A program made the translations under genes and the position numbers. Below are positions 52,263-62,033 of a stretch of DNA of 64,000 nucleotides, piece by piece. Position 1 is the stretch's first letter. Every line of letters starts with the position of its first letter. The notes beneath the pieces were generated by a model. The model ran no database searches. It saw only the letters and a list, made by a program, of their open reading frames with translations, and was not told where the DNA came from. The DNA comes from Bradyrhizobium diazoefficiens (lineage in GTDB: Bacteria > Pseudomonadota > Alphaproteobacteria > Rhizobiales > Xanthobacteraceae), in NCBI RefSeq assembly GCF_018129965.1, contig NZ_JAFCKW010000019.1, positions 34,728 through 98,727 on the forward strand, given 5' to 3'.

Positions 52263-54251
52263 GTGCCTGCGACGAAGATCCTTTGGGGACAGATTCTCAT
52301 TGTCACGTTCATTGTGCTCACGACCACCTGGAGTGCGACGCAGTGGACCGCGTGGCGTCTCGCCTATCAGGCGCAACTCGGTGCGCCCTGGGCTCATATC
52401 GGAACCTTGCCACTCTACTCGCCGCCGGCGTTCTTCTGGTGGTGGTTTTCTTACGATGCCTATGCGCCCGGCATCTTCGTCGAAGCCGCATTCATCGCAG
52501 CATCCGGAGGCTTCGTCTCAGTCGCGGTCGCCATTGCCATGTCGGTTTGGCGCGCCCGTGAGGCTAAAGAAGCACAAACCTATGGGTCAGCTCGCTGGGC
52601 CACGACCAAAGAGATCGCCGCAGCCGGTCTATTAGGCCCCGATGGTGTCTTGCTCGGCAGGATGGAGCACCAATATCTGCGCCACGACGGACCGGAGCAT
52701 GTGCTTTGTTTCGCCCCAACGCGTAGCGGCAAGGGCGTCGGGCTCGTGGTCCCGACCCTGTTGACGTGGCCGGGCAGTTGCATCGTCCATGATATCAAAG
52801 GCGAAAACTGGCAATTGACCGCCGGATGGCGCGCCAGCTTCGGTCGCGTGTTATTGTTCGATCCGACCAATCCGGACTCGTCTGCTTACAATCCGCTGCT
52901 CGAGGTGCGTTGCGGCGATAGCGAAGTGCGCGATGTGCAGAATATCGCCGACATCCTGGTCGATCCGGAAGGGGCGCTTGAGCGACGCAATCATTGGGAA
53001 AAGACCAGCCACGCCTTGCTGGTCGGTGCCATTCTCCATGTTCTCTACGCGGAGCCTGACAAGACGCTTGCTGGCGTCGCTAATTTTTTGTCGGACCCGA
53101 AGCGAACCATTGAAGCAACGCTCCGTGCCATGATGACGACGTTGCACCTAGCAGATCGTCCGCACCCCGTCGTCGCGTCGGCAGCACGCGAACTCCTCAA
53201 CAAGAGCGAGAACGAACGCTCTGGCGTGCTCTCAACCGCCATGTCGTTTCTCGGCCTCTATCGCGATCCAGTGGTCGCAAAGGTAACGGCTCGATGCGAC
53301 TGGCGTATCAGCGGTCTTGTCGAGAGTGAGACGCCGGTAACACTTTATCTGGTCGTGCCACCATCTGATATTTCGCGAACCAAGCCGCTCATTCGTCTTG
53401 TTCTCAACCAGATCGGTCGACGTTTGACCGAGGATCTGAAAGCCAAAGCGAGGCGCCGGCGCCTACTGTTGATGCTGGATGAGTTTCCCGCGCTCGGTCG
53501 GCTGGATTTCTTCGAGTCCGCACTTGCCTTCATGGCTGGCTACGGTCTCAAGAGCTTCCTGATCGCACAATCGCTCAACCAGATAGAGAAGGCCTACGGC
53601 CAGAACAACTCTATCCTCGACAATTGCCACGTTCGTGTGGCGTTTGCGACCAATGACGAACGGACGGCCAAACGCGTTTCCGATGCTCTGGGCGTCGCAA
53701 CCGAACTGCGCGCCATGAAGAACTACGCAGGGCATCGGCTTTCACCATGGCTGGGCCATCTAATGGTGTCGCGTCAGGAAACGGCCCGTCCGCTGCTAAC
53801 CGCCGGCGAGGTGATGCAGTTGCCACCTGTGGACGAGATCGTTCTTGTTTCGGGCACACAGCCGATCCGCGCGAAGAAAGCTCGCTACTTCGAAGATCGT
53901 CGCCTCACCGACCGGATTTTGCCGCCTCCGAGCGTAAAGGCGCCGGAACGAGGCGCGCGAATCCAAGGCGATAGCGATGATTGGACAGCATTACCTATTC
54001 CAGCATCCGCCGCGCAGAACGATTGCCCGCCCCGCGCCGAAGATGACAGAGCCAATGGCGGAATCCGCCGTGAACCATCACTGCCCGAACACGAGGCGAT
54101 CGCGCCCGAAGGGCCGGAGCCGGCGCCATCCGCCGCCGGCGGCGAAGATCGATCAAACGAGATCAGCATTCAATCTGCTGCCATCCGTCAGAGGATGCGC
54201 AGCGTCGCGCGCCTAGCTGCGATGGATCCTGACGATGGCATTGCGTTGTGA
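52263..54251 (+). CDS. traG: TraG/VirD4-type conjugal coupling ATPase
   Basis: A 662-residue inner-membrane ATPase. It starts at GTG 52263 with an excellent ribosome site (AGGAG); the ORF extends 35 codons further but lacks one. Two N-terminal transmembrane segments (about 5-25 and 75-95) precede Walker A (APTRSGKGVGL near 151) and Walker B (LLMLDEFPALGRL). It links the relaxase-DNA complex to the Trb channel. The C-terminal tail is disordered and acidic. It is followed by a CopG-like gene. Confidence 0.92.
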   Translation: MPATKILWGQILIVTFIVLTTTWSATQWTAWRLAYQAQLGAPWAHIGTLPLYSPPAFFWWWFSYDAYAPGIFVEAAFIAASGGFVSVAVAIAMSVWRAREAKEAQTYGSARWATTKEIAAAGLLGPDGVLLGRMEHQYLRHDGPEHVLCFAPTRSGKGVGLVVPTLLTWPGSCIVHDIKGENWQLTAGWRASFGRVLLFDPTNPDSSAYNPLLEVRCGDSEVRDVQNIADILVDPEGALERRNHWEKTSHALLVGAILHVLYAEPDKTLAGVANFLSDPKRTIEATLRAMMTTLHLADRPHPVVASAARELLNKSENERSGVLSTAMSFLGLYRDPVVAKVTARCDWRISGLVESETPVTLYLVVPPSDISRTKPLIRLVLNQIGRRLTEDLKAKARRRRLLLMLDEFPALGRLDFFESALAFMAGYGLKSFLIAQSLNQIEKAYGQNNSILDNCHVRVAFATNDERTAKRVSDALGVATELRAMKNYAGHRLSPWLGHLMVSRQETARPLLTAGEVMQLPPVDEIVLVSGTQPIRAKKARYFEDRRLTDRILPPPSVKAPERGARIQGDSDDWTALPIPASAAQNDCPPRAEDDRANGGIRREPSLPEHEAIAPEGPEPAPSAAGGEDRSNEISIQSAAIRQRMRSVARLAAMDPDDGIAL

Positions 54252-54261
54252 AGGAGGGGGA

Positions 54262-54702
54262 ATGAGACTGCGAACGAATGTTTACTTTTCGCCGGAAATC
54301 TTGCGGCAACTGATCGATCTGTCGGATCGGCGGAAAATTTCTCGGTCTTCCATAGTCGAGGCAGCGGTCACAAGCTTTCTGTCGCCCGACGCAACCGACC
54401 GCGCCGAAGCCGCATTTACGCGCCGCCTTGATCGTCTGTCGCGGCAGGTGCAGCGCCTGGAGCGTGACACTGCGATCGGAACCGAGACCTTGGGACTGTT
54501 CATTCGTATTTGGATGACAGCGACGCCCTCTATGCCCGCGGAGATGAACGGCGGCGCCGACGCGCAAGGGCAGGCGCGATTCCAGTCGTTTGTTGCGGCG
54601 CTTGCAGAACGCCTCAATAAGGGACAAACGCTGCTGCGAGAAATTCCCGATGATGTATGGAATAAAATGGAATTCGCGAAAAACGGTCGCGAGGAGAGCT
54701 AG
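54262..54702 (+). CDS. CopG-like (RHH) protein next to traG
   Basis: A protein of 146 residues from MRLRTNVYFSP (54262), with ribosome site GGAGGGGG. The N-terminal ribbon-helix-helix motif (RLRTNVYFSPEILRQLID, then ISRSSIVEAAVTSFL) is followed by a coiled helix (RRLDRLSRQVQRLERD). Typical partner of traG in rhizobial elements; it may act in oriT binding or autoregulation. It starts 10 bp after traG. Confidence 0.8.
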   Translation: MRLRTNVYFSPEILRQLIDLSDRRKISRSSIVEAAVTSFLSPDATDRAEAAFTRRLDRLSRQVQRLERDTAIGTETLGLFIRIWMTATPSMPAEMNGGADAQGQARFQSFVAALAERLNKGQTLLREIPDDVWNKMEFAKNGREES

Positions 54703-54821
54703 TCGCGCTGATTTTGCTCAGTCTCCCCTGCAGCCTAACAGAACATTGAATCATTTGGCTTAGCTGTTTCACAACATCCCGCTGGGCTTAGCGCCCTTCC
54801 AAATGCCCCTAAGGAGCATCA

Positions 54822-54995
54822 ATGTCGCGCATTATCGACGCCTAGATTCACATCCGGACCATCGTCGCTTTCGGGATGGTTCTGTTGGTTACGATCGGTT
54901 TGGGTTCGTTTGCGCTTGTTGAGATTTCTGCTGTCGACAAAGCGGCGGATGATCTTGGTGGCAAGGCAATGCCATCCCTATTTCGTCTGAAACAC
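54822..54995 (+). pseudogene. Methyl-accepting chemotaxis protein remnant
   Basis: The reading frame from ATG 54822 (ribosome site AAGGAGCATC) gives the start of an MCP, with a stop codon at 54843-54845 after 7 residues, then continues in frame with IRTIVAFGMVLLVTIGLGSFALVEISA, a transmembrane helix and the start of a ligand-binding bundle. It ends near 54995, where a different gene begins on the other strand. Confidence 0.6.
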
Positions 54996-54997
54996 TG

Positions 54998-55700
54998 CAG
55001 TATGCGGCCAAGAAATGTAGTGTCGGATACTGGATGCATAATCCCTCCTGCCGCCACGATCGACGCGTCGTCGGCGAAAGCCCTTCGAATTGCTGCGAGA
55101 GCATTCGGCGCGAGAGCCGTGTCGGCATCAATCGTTACAACGATATCCGTGTCGATTTCCGTGATGCCGGCATTGAGCGCCTCGGCCTTGCCGGAGCTCG
55201 GCTGCCGAAGAACCCGCAGAAACGGATAGAGTGAACTTCGCGCCCCACGGTGCCTTGCTCCCCAAGCGGCACTCCAAATTGAGAGGCAAGATTGACGGCG
55301 GTATCATCGGTCGAGCCATCGTCCACCACCAAAATCTGCTCAGGTTTGTCCGTCTAAGCGCAAAGCGCTGCTAACGTCTCGGGTAACACCAGCGCCTCAT
55401 TGTAAGCTGCGATGACGATGCCGAGCGAGGGGCTGACCTTGCTCTCATGACCTGACGAGACTTCGCTCATGGTCTTCGAAGTCATCCAGAGACTAGCCAA
55501 CTTGGGCCACGTCAGCCAGACAACAATGACCATCAGAATGACGTCATAGAGAATGTAAGTGATGCCAGCCGACCATGCGAGGGCGCCCTCCCGCGCCGAA
55601 GGCGCGCGTAATGAGGCCAAACCACAAAACGACAACTCCGACGAAAATCAGGGAGCTTACATGTGGCGCTTTGCGCGGGGACAATCGTGGTGAAGCAGAG
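54998..55700 (-). pseudogene. Family 2 glycosyltransferase remnant, multiply broken
   Basis: Reading leftwards from ~55700: a membrane segment (LIFVGVVVLWFGLITRAFG), a frameshift near 55590, then ITYILYDVILMVIVVWLTWP, and GT2 start SLGIVIAAYNEALVLPETLAAL. A stop (TAG) is at 55354-55356, in frame with QILVVDDGSTDDTAVNLASQFG. A one-base loss near 55217 is followed by QPSSGKAEALNAGI, TDIVVTIDADTALAPNALAAI. The reading ends near 55000, where an MCP remnant abuts. At least three lesions make it inactive. Hyaluronan/cellulose-like GT2 family is suggested by the IDADT motif. Confidence 0.72.
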
Positions 55701-55948
55701 GTGAAGGCAGCCTTGAATGATGATGGCATCAAACGACTCATATCGAAGGAATGAAGATCATAAAATGGTCGAGCGTGAATGCATCTATTGCACGGTTGAC
55801 GACCCCATCCCACAAAAAAGTCATATGCGATGCGATCGAAGGTCAGAATAGATTGGCCATGTGAAACGTTCTCACACTCGCCAACGTAGCACCGATTTTC
55901 CGCAATCTGTTGTGAATAGGAATGCGGCCATAGGCGGGACGATTAGAA

Positions 55949-56548
55949 ATGCCTCCGAAGGACCGGTCTTCAAACAAAACGAAGCGCTACACACGTGTGT
56001 CGATGTTTCTGCACTGGTCCGTTGCGTTTGTGATCGCCGTCAATATTGCGCTGGTCTGGATCGTCGTTTCTTGCCTGACGGTTTCATTCGACCGGTGATC
56101 GAGATGCACAAATCGCTAGGAATCACTGTGCTTGGCCTAGTCTTGCTTCACCTTCTGTGGCGGTCTGCGAATCCGCCGCGGGCCCTGCCGGACGACTATC
56201 ATGCGTGGGAGCGCCGCGCGGCTAAGTCAGGACACTTTGCGCTCTATGTTCTGATTCTTGCCATGCCGTTGTCCGGCTGGTTGCACGACTCCGTCTGGAA
56301 TAGCGCTGCACAATTTCCGATGAAGCTATTGGCCTCGTATCGCATTCATCGCAAACCTCGACCCGGCTACAAAAGATCACTTGCACGATATCTTTGGGAA
56401 GTTTCACACATGGGTGTCTTATCCTTTCTACAGATTGTTTGTCCTTCATGTGGGCGCTGCATTGAAGCACCAATTCTGGGATCACCACCTTCAACTTCAG
56501 CGGATGTTGCCGCGGGGCGGGCACAATGAAAAGAAGGGGGCAAATTGA
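55949..56548 (+). pseudogene. Cytochrome b561 with two compensating frameshifts
   Basis: From ATG 55949 the first frame gives KRYTRVSMFLHWSVAFVIAVNIALVW; near 56075 it shifts to another frame (LPDGFIRPVIEMHKSLGITVL, AKSGHFALYVLILAMPLSGWLH); near 56335 it returns to the first frame (RIAFIANLDPATKDHLHDIFGKFH, then LFVLHVGAALKHQFW) and stops at TGA 56546-56548. Haem-ligand histidines are visible. The two shifts cancel, so both ends are in one frame, but the middle ~90 codons are misread. Native protein would be about 200 residues in the inner membrane. Confidence 0.78.
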
Positions 56549-56646
56549 AAAGAAGGCCCACCTCGCTTGCCTGTATCCGCAGATGCCTCGAATCATCTTT
56601 GAGGGCGGAGAAGAGGCAGATTCCACTTTAGTGAAAGCGGGCGGCC

Positions 56647-57576
56647 ATGATTAAGAACGTTGAGATGGTGACTTTGCTGCATACGCTTGTGGCAGCTGAG
56701 CAGGGCAGCTTCAATCGCGCTGGCGAACTGCTTCGTGTGCCTGCGTCAACCATCAGCCGCCGCGTCAGAAGTCTGGAGACCCATCTGGGTGTCAAACTAT
56801 TCGACCGCCATCGCCACGGCATTCGTCCAACCGCAGCCAGCGGTGCATTTCTTAAGCCGGTTCGTCGCATTCTGGACGAACTCAACACCGTCTTGATCAA
56901 TGCCAAGGCCATCGCGCGCGGAAAAGCAGGCTCGCTGAGTATCGGCCTCTATATTTCGCCATCCTCCGGCCATCTGCGCACGTCAATTCGCGAATTCAAG
57001 CAAGCGTTCCCAGATGTCGACATGCAGTATGTCGAAGAAGAGCGCGCCCAATTGATGGAGCGGCTCAACGCGGGCTCGATCGATCTGGCTATCGTGGCAG
57101 GTCATTTCCGCAGCGGGGCGCATGACGTGATTCCGCTGTGGAACGAGAAGGTCCTGGTTGCCATGGCGGCAACTCATCCTCTCGCCGAAAAGACGACGTT
57201 GACTTGGGATGATCTTCGCAATGAACAGATCCTGTTAGGTCGCGATCCCGGTCCGGAGTTGAGAGACCACCTGATTGCCCGGCTGAAAGCATCCGGGGAT
57301 CTTCCGAACATTCGTCACTCCCATGTCGGTCGGGATTTCGTTCTGAGCCTGCTCGACATTGAGTCTGACATCACGTTGCTCTACGAGGCCGATGCCGGAG
57401 TGCGCCACCCGGGCGTGATCTACCGTGAGGTGGCAGATGACCACGGTCCAAGCTTGGTGCCTTATTTCGCGTGCCTGATAGCCAGCAATGACAATCCGGC
57501 ACTTCCGCGATTCCTGGACCTGCTCCGTCAGCACAAGGGTCCACAGCGTCGACAGAGCCGCATTCGTGGCGACTAG
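56647..57576 (+). CDS. LysR-family transcriptional regulator
   Basis: A 309-residue regulator. The winged HTH (about 5-63) reads LHTLVAAEQGSFNRAGELLRVPASTISRRVRSLETHLG; the substrate-binding domain starts at about 90 (GSLSIGLYIS) with two lobes. It converges with the trb cluster, sharing four bases with the DUF2274 gene end (57573-57576). In related ICEs a LysR gene sits at this place, but its targets are not known. Confidence 0.85.
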   Translation: MIKNVEMVTLLHTLVAAEQGSFNRAGELLRVPASTISRRVRSLETHLGVKLFDRHRHGIRPTAASGAFLKPVRRILDELNTVLINAKAIARGKAGSLSIGLYISPSSGHLRTSIREFKQAFPDVDMQYVEEERAQLMERLNAGSIDLAIVAGHFRSGAHDVIPLWNEKVLVAMAATHPLAEKTTLTWDDLRNEQILLGRDPGPELRDHLIARLKASGDLPNIRHSHVGRDFVLSLLDIESDITLLYEADAGVRHPGVIYREVADDHGPSLVPYFACLIASNDNPALPRFLDLLRQHKGPQRRQSRIRGD

Positions 57577-57803
57577 TCCTGTTGCCCGTGCTTCACTCTG
57601 CGCGCCTTCAGAAACACGCGGTCGGTTGCCATAAACCGCGCGATCATCGGAGCAATCAATTTGATAGGGTCGGCCTGCCGACCTGTCTCACGTGAGAGTA
57701 CCTCCGCATATGCAAGGAGATCGCGGTGCACAGCACCCGGCAACTGAGTGGCGATCTTTACAGGTTTGTCATCGGTGTGAGGGCCGAGCTTGAGCTTTGC
57801 CAT
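57573..57803 (-). CDS. DUF2274 protein of trb cluster
   Basis: A 76-residue protein, matching DUF2274 (MAKLKLGPHTDDKPVKIATQL, then LLAYAEVLSRE and LIAPMIARFMATDRVFLKAR). This small protein follows trbI in many conjugative clusters; it may bind DNA (a ribbon-like beginning). It lies 9 bp after trbI. Confidence 0.82.
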   Translation of the reverse strand: MAKLKLGPHTDDKPVKIATQLPGAVHRDLLAYAEVLSRETGRQADPIKLIAPMIARFMATDRVFLKARRVKHGQQD

Positions 57804-57812
57804 GACGCCTCT

Positions 57813-59003
57813 TCAAGTTTTGTAAGGTGCGAGCACGAGATCGCGGTTGACGATGACCCGCACCGGGAAGCCCGGCCTGATCGTCAGAATCGACTGCACA
57901 TTGAGCTGACGGCGCACCAGGGTTTGGCCACTTTGGTTGATGGTGTCCTGGCTGCCGGTCCGCAACGAGCGGACTAACGAATTGTCGCCGCTAAGCACCA
58001 ATTCGCTGCCGATGCCGAGCAGGGTGGAGATCGCCGCCGCTCCGAGCAGATTGCCCCAGTGATAATCGACGCCGTCCTCGAGACCGGCATAGCCTTGCGT
58101 ATCGGCACCGGACTGGCGTTCCAGCACGATCGACTTGCCGTTGGGCATGATGATCCTGTTCCAAACCAGCAAGACACGTGACTGACCGAACGAGATCTGG
58201 CTGTCGTATTGCCCGATCAGGCGTGCGCCTTGCGGCACCAGCAGGAATTTCCCGGTAGGGCTGTCGAACACATTCTCCGTCACTTGTGCGGAGATTTCGC
58301 CCGGCAGATCGGAACGGATACCGGTGATCAGCGCCGCCGGAATGACGGCACCGGCCTGAACGACATAGCGTGACGCCGGCTTCTCGATCCGGTCCGGACT
58401 AACGGTCCGCTTGTCGGCGGGTGCGCTGACGAAGGCGAGCTTGCGGTCCTGCATGTTCTGCAACGAATCCGGATCGGGTGGCGGTTTGGTATCCGGCGTT
58501 TGGGCATTCGAAGAGGCGGACGCAGATGGTGTTGCGGATGAGGGCGACTGACGCACATTGGTGCTCGCGAACACGCGGCTGACCCGCGCCGCTTCGTTCT
58601 CCTGCACGATGCGCTGTTCGCCGGCATCGAGGCTTACGGTGGATGCGCCCTGCGCGGCCAGGATCGGGCGGCCGAGATCGCCGGGAAGGGGCGGGCCGAG
58701 CTGCGGCACCGTGCGCGGCGGAGGCGCCGTGTCCCGTGGCAGCCCCGCATAGTCCTTCGGCAGTTTTGCGAGTTCATCCGCGGTGGTCTTGTGGTCGGTG
58801 CTGTAGAGTTCAGTGCCGCCGCTCTGGCGCGGGCCGCGCGACTGCAGAGCCCAGATCATCGCCCCTAAAACCGCGATGCCGACCACGCCGCCGAGCCCGG
58901 CCAGCACTTTGCGCGAGAGCCGCGTCACTCGCGGGCGTTCCGCCCGCAGCCGAAACTCCTCAGCCAATCTGTCTTCGGATGGAATGCGGGGTTCGCTCAC
59001 CAT
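57813..59003 (-). CDS. trbI: TrbI (VirB10-like) channel protein
   Basis: A 396-residue protein. A cytoplasmic N-terminus, one transmembrane segment (about 40-55, GVVGIAVLGAMIWAL), a proline-rich periplasmic stretch (about 70-210), and a VirB10/TrbI C-terminal domain (VVQAGAVIPAALITGIRSDLPG, LLVPQGARLIGQYDS, then NLLGAAAISTLLGIGSEL). It bridges the membranes in the secretion core. The start is ATG 59003 or the next codon, GTG, whose GTGA overlaps the trbG stop at 58997-59000. All domains are whole. Confidence 0.9.
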   Translation of the reverse strand: MVSEPRIPSEDRLAEEFRLRAERPRVTRLSRKVLAGLGGVVGIAVLGAMIWALQSRGPRQSGGTELYSTDHKTTADELAKLPKDYAGLPRDTAPPPRTVPQLGPPLPGDLGRPILAAQGASTVSLDAGEQRIVQENEAARVSRVFASTNVRQSPSSATPSASASSNAQTPDTKPPPDPDSLQNMQDRKLAFVSAPADKRTVSPDRIEKPASRYVVQAGAVIPAALITGIRSDLPGEISAQVTENVFDSPTGKFLLVPQGARLIGQYDSQISFGQSRVLLVWNRIIMPNGKSIVLERQSGADTQGYAGLEDGVDYHWGNLLGAAAISTLLGIGSELVLSGDNSLVRSLRTGSQDTINQSGQTLVRRQLNVQSILTIRPGFPVRVIVNRDLVLAPYKT

Positions 59004-59983
59004 AGCTTCCACCCGTCGGTCCGCACGATCCGCACCTTTTGCTGGTTGTCGCCGCCAAGCCGCAGCTCCGCGCCGGCGAACAGGCGGTCGACGATGTAGT
59101 AGTTCTGCCTGGCGCGGTAGTTGACGAGCTCGGCATTGCCGTCATTGCCTATCACGAACAGCGGCGGCATTTCGCCCTGGGTGATGCCGTGCGCAAACTC
59201 GATATAGACTTTGGTGCCGTCGTCGAACACCTGCGTCGGCCGCCACGGCGGCGTGTCGCCTTCTATGGCGTAGCGAAATCGCAGCTTGCCGAGGTCGAGG
59301 CCGCTATCGATCGGTGTGGCGGCATCAGCGTCCGCGCTCTGGCGACGCAGCGCGATGAGCTGGTCCTGCGGATACTGCCACGACACCGAGGCCATGTAGG
59401 TCTTCTCGGTGGAGCGCAACTCCATCAGATAGGTGCGCCGGTCGGTGTTGATAACGAGATTGGACGTCAGATCCGGCCGCGTCGGCTTGGCCAGGATGTG
59501 AATCCGCTTGGTCGGCCCAGCGCCGCTTTCGGTATCGCCGATCACCCAGCGCACGGTGTCGCCGGCGGCGACCGGACCTGATCCCACAAGCTGCTCGCCC
59601 TCCTGCAAGGCGATGTCGGTGACTTGGCCCGGCGCGGTGTAGACTTGGTAGAGGGCGCCATCGACGAACGGATAAACCTGCACCGCGTTGAGATAGCCAT
59701 GACGTGTGGGCTGCACGCGCGCGGCGTCGTTCGCTTTAGCAACGCGGTCCTTCGGGTCTTTCGGTTCGGGCTTGGCCGAGGTCTTTCCCGGAAGCGGCTT
59801 GAGCTGGCCGGGAAGTGGCAGCGGCTTGGGTAGTTCGACCACCTGGATAGGCTTCGGTGCCTCGGCTGATAGAACGGCCGGTTCCAGATCGTCATAGCCG
59901 ATCTGCGGCGGTTTCCAGCTATTGGCGCATCCGGCGACCGGCAGCGTGCATAGTATAATGTGTAACAAGGAATGGAACCGCAT
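58997..59983 (-). CDS. trbG: TrbG (VirB9-like) channel protein
   Basis: A 328-residue lipoprotein-like protein: signal with lipobox (LPVAGC at about 14-19). A proline/lysine linker (about 45-80) leads into a VirB9/TrbG domain (HGYLNAVQVYPFVDGALYQVYTAPGQVTDIALQEGE) and C-terminal domain (RFRYAIEGDTPPWRPTQVFDDGTKVYIEF). It forms the outer-membrane part of the channel. Its start abuts the trbF stop (59983). Confidence 0.9.
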   Translation of the reverse strand: MRFHSLLHIILCTLPVAGCANSWKPPQIGYDDLEPAVLSAEAPKPIQVVELPKPLPLPGQLKPLPGKTSAKPEPKDPKDRVAKANDAARVQPTRHGYLNAVQVYPFVDGALYQVYTAPGQVTDIALQEGEQLVGSGPVAAGDTVRWVIGDTESGAGPTKRIHILAKPTRPDLTSNLVINTDRRTYLMELRSTEKTYMASVSWQYPQDQLIALRRQSADADAATPIDSGLDLGKLRFRYAIEGDTPPWRPTQVFDDGTKVYIEFAHGITQGEMPPLFVIGNDGNAELVNYRARQNYYIVDRLFAGAELRLGGDNQQKVRIVRTDGWKLW

Positions 59984-60669
59984 TAGCCGAGCTCCTTCGA
60001 CCAGTTGAGGGCATGAACAAAGACCCCGAGCGGGTTGCGCCGCAGCTTTTCTGTATCGCGCGGGGTCTCGATGACGATGGTGACAATGGCGGTCCAGCGC
60101 TCGGTCGCGCTGAGGCTGCCGTTTTCGTAGCGGCGCTCGGTCCAGGCGATCCGGAACGAATCTTGTGAGGCACGGATCACGCTCGAGACCTCGACCGCGA
60201 CCTGCACCTTGCCGAGCTTAGCGAAGGGGTCATTGGTGCGGGCATAATCGTTGAGCGCCAGCGCGCCGCGATCGGTGACGAAGTCGTAAGCGGTGAGCCA
60301 GTTCTGCCGCACGATGATGGGATCGACCGGGATCGCGCGCACCTGCTCGATGAAGCGCGCCAGGTGCCACGCGATCTGCGCGTCGGTCGGCTTATAGTCG
60401 GCAACCGCCGGCGCCACGGCCTGCGCCTGGCCGAGCTGGTCGACTTGCACCACCCACGGCACGATCGTGCCGCGCGAGGCCTGCCAGAGGAGACCGCCGG
60501 CGAGACCCGCGGCCAGCGACAGAATGCCGAAGGCGATCAGCCGCCAGTTGCGCGCCTGCACCCGGGCCGAGCCGATGCGCTCGTCCCATACTTGCGCGGC
60601 TTTTTGATACGGCGTCTCGGGCGCCGGCGTTTTGCCGTACCGAACGCTCGGCCTTCTGAAGGGATTCAT
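59983..60669 (-). CDS. trbF: TrbF (VirB8-like) channel protein
   Basis: A 228-residue protein with one N-terminal membrane segment (about 43-65, LIAFGILSLAAGLAGGLLWQAS) and a VirB8/TrbF periplasmic domain (WVVQVDQLGQAQAVAPAVADYKPTDAQIAWHLARFIEQVRAIPVD). It is the nucleating platform of the channel. Its start overlaps the trbL stop (ATGA 60666-60669). Confidence 0.9.
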   Translation of the reverse strand: MNPFRRPSVRYGKTPAPETPYQKAAQVWDERIGSARVQARNWRLIAFGILSLAAGLAGGLLWQASRGTIVPWVVQVDQLGQAQAVAPAVADYKPTDAQIAWHLARFIEQVRAIPVDPIIVRQNWLTAYDFVTDRGALALNDYARTNDPFAKLGKVQVAVEVSSVIRASQDSFRIAWTERRYENGSLSATERWTAIVTIVIETPRDTEKLRRNPLGVFVHALNWSKELG

Positions 60670-61790
60670 GAACGGTCATCCTGTTTGAGGGGAACGGAAT
60701 TCGAGCCGCTGCCATGATCGCCGGAGCGAACGGTATGGATCGCGGCGGATGCGCCATGCTTCATGGCCTGGCCGCGGGCCTGACGCTGTGCCCAGGCCGG
60801 CGCGCCGGCACTGGGCGAGGACGACGAGGCGGATGCGGAAGAGAGCCCCGCCATCGAAGCGCCGCCGCGCGCTCCGGCGCCGATGGCGCTGCCCGCAATG
60901 CTCGCGCCGCCGCTTACCGCCATCGCGCCGGCGACACCGAGTCCACCGGCGGCCACGGCGGTTCCGACAGCCGCTCCGGCGCCAAGCTGCGGTGCGCCCG
61001 ACACAAGGCCCGCGGCGATCGAAGGGGCGAAGATGCCGAGCCCGAACAGCGACAGCGCCGCCAGCACGATGGCGAGCGCGTCCTCGATGGTTGGCTGATT
61101 GCCGCCGAATCCTTGCGTGAACTCGCTGAAAAGCGAGGTGCCGATGCCGACAATGACGGCGAGCACCAGGATCTTGACGCCCGAGGCGACGACATTGCCC
61201 AGCACCTTCTCAGCCAGGAACGAGGTCTTGTTGAACAGTGCGAACGGGATCAGCACGAAGCCGGCCAGCGTCGTCAGCTTGAACTCGATCAATGTAATAA
61301 AGAGCTGCACCGCCAGGATGAAGAAGGCGATGATCACGATGAGCCAGGCCACCATGAGCACGAAGATCTGCACGAAGTTCTGGAAAAACGAGACGTAGCC
61401 CATCAGGCCGGACGCCGCCTCGAGCAGCGGCTTACCGGCATCGACGCCGACCTGCGCGAGCTTGCCCGGCCGCAGGAAATCCGCCGACGACAGCGCCGAG
61501 CCTGCGGCCTTGAGGCCTAAGGCGGCGAAGCTCTCGAACACCACACGGCACAGGCTGTTGAAGTTGCCGATGATGAAGGCGAAGAAGCCGATATAGAGCG
61601 TCTTCTTGATCAGCCGTGCGATCACGTCCTCGTCCGCCGCCATCGCCCAGAATAGGCCGGCGAGCGTAATGTCGATCGCAATCAGTGTGGCACTGAGATA
61701 CTGGACGTCGCTGCTGAGAAGCCCGAATCCGGAATCGATGTAGCGGGTGAACACATCGAGGAAATGATCGATGACGCCGGTATTGTTCAT
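60666..61790 (-). CDS. trbL: TrbL (VirB6-like) inner-membrane channel protein
   Basis: A 374-residue polytopic protein: membrane segments at about 30-50, 65-85, 135-165, 175-195 and 215-250. The C-terminal ~110 residues are glycine/alanine/serine-rich (GASMAGLSSASASSSSPSAG), typical for TrbL. The ATG at 61790 is followed 3 bp upstream by the end of the trbK-like gene. It forms the inner-membrane pore for DNA. Confidence 0.88.
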   Translation of the reverse strand: MNNTGVIDHFLDVFTRYIDSGFGLLSSDVQYLSATLIAIDITLAGLFWAMAADEDVIARLIKKTLYIGFFAFIIGNFNSLCRVVFESFAALGLKAAGSALSSADFLRPGKLAQVGVDAGKPLLEAASGLMGYVSFFQNFVQIFVLMVAWLIVIIAFFILAVQLFITLIEFKLTTLAGFVLIPFALFNKTSFLAEKVLGNVVASGVKILVLAVIVGIGTSLFSEFTQGFGGNQPTIEDALAIVLAALSLFGLGIFAPSIAAGLVSGAPQLGAGAAVGTAVAAGGLGVAGAMAVSGGASIAGSAIGAGARGGASMAGLSSASASSSSPSAGAPAWAQRQARGQAMKHGASAAIHTVRSGDHGSGSNSVPLKQDDRS

Positions 61791-61793
61791 AGC

Positions 61794-62024
61794 TTATTTC
61801 CTCACTGGTGGCGGCAGGATGCGCTTGCGCGCTTCGGCGAACGCGCTCTGACAATCCGGGTCGTCAACATTCTTGGTGCCGAGCGTCGAACAGCGCTGAA
61901 GCCGCTCATCGAGTGGATCGCTCGCGGGAGGCGGAGCTTTGTCGCGTGCTTGCCGCAATGGAATCGTGCAAGCGGACGCGGAGAGCGCGATCAACAGAAG
62001 GGGGGCTATTCGGGCAAATGTCAT
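61794..62024 (-). CDS. trbK: TrbK-like entry exclusion lipoprotein
   Basis: A 76-residue protein with a lipoprotein signal (LLLIALSASAC, lipobox at about 16-19) and a small charged domain (DPLDERLQRCSTLGTKNVDDPDCQSAF). Position between trbJ and trbL and the two cysteines fit the alternative TrbK family that blocks redundant conjugation between donors. Confidence is limited by the short length. Confidence 0.7.
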   Translation of the reverse strand: MTFARIAPLLLIALSASACTIPLRQARDKAPPPASDPLDERLQRCSTLGTKNVDDPDCQSAFAEARKRILPPPVRK

Positions 62025-62033
62025 CGGCGCACC

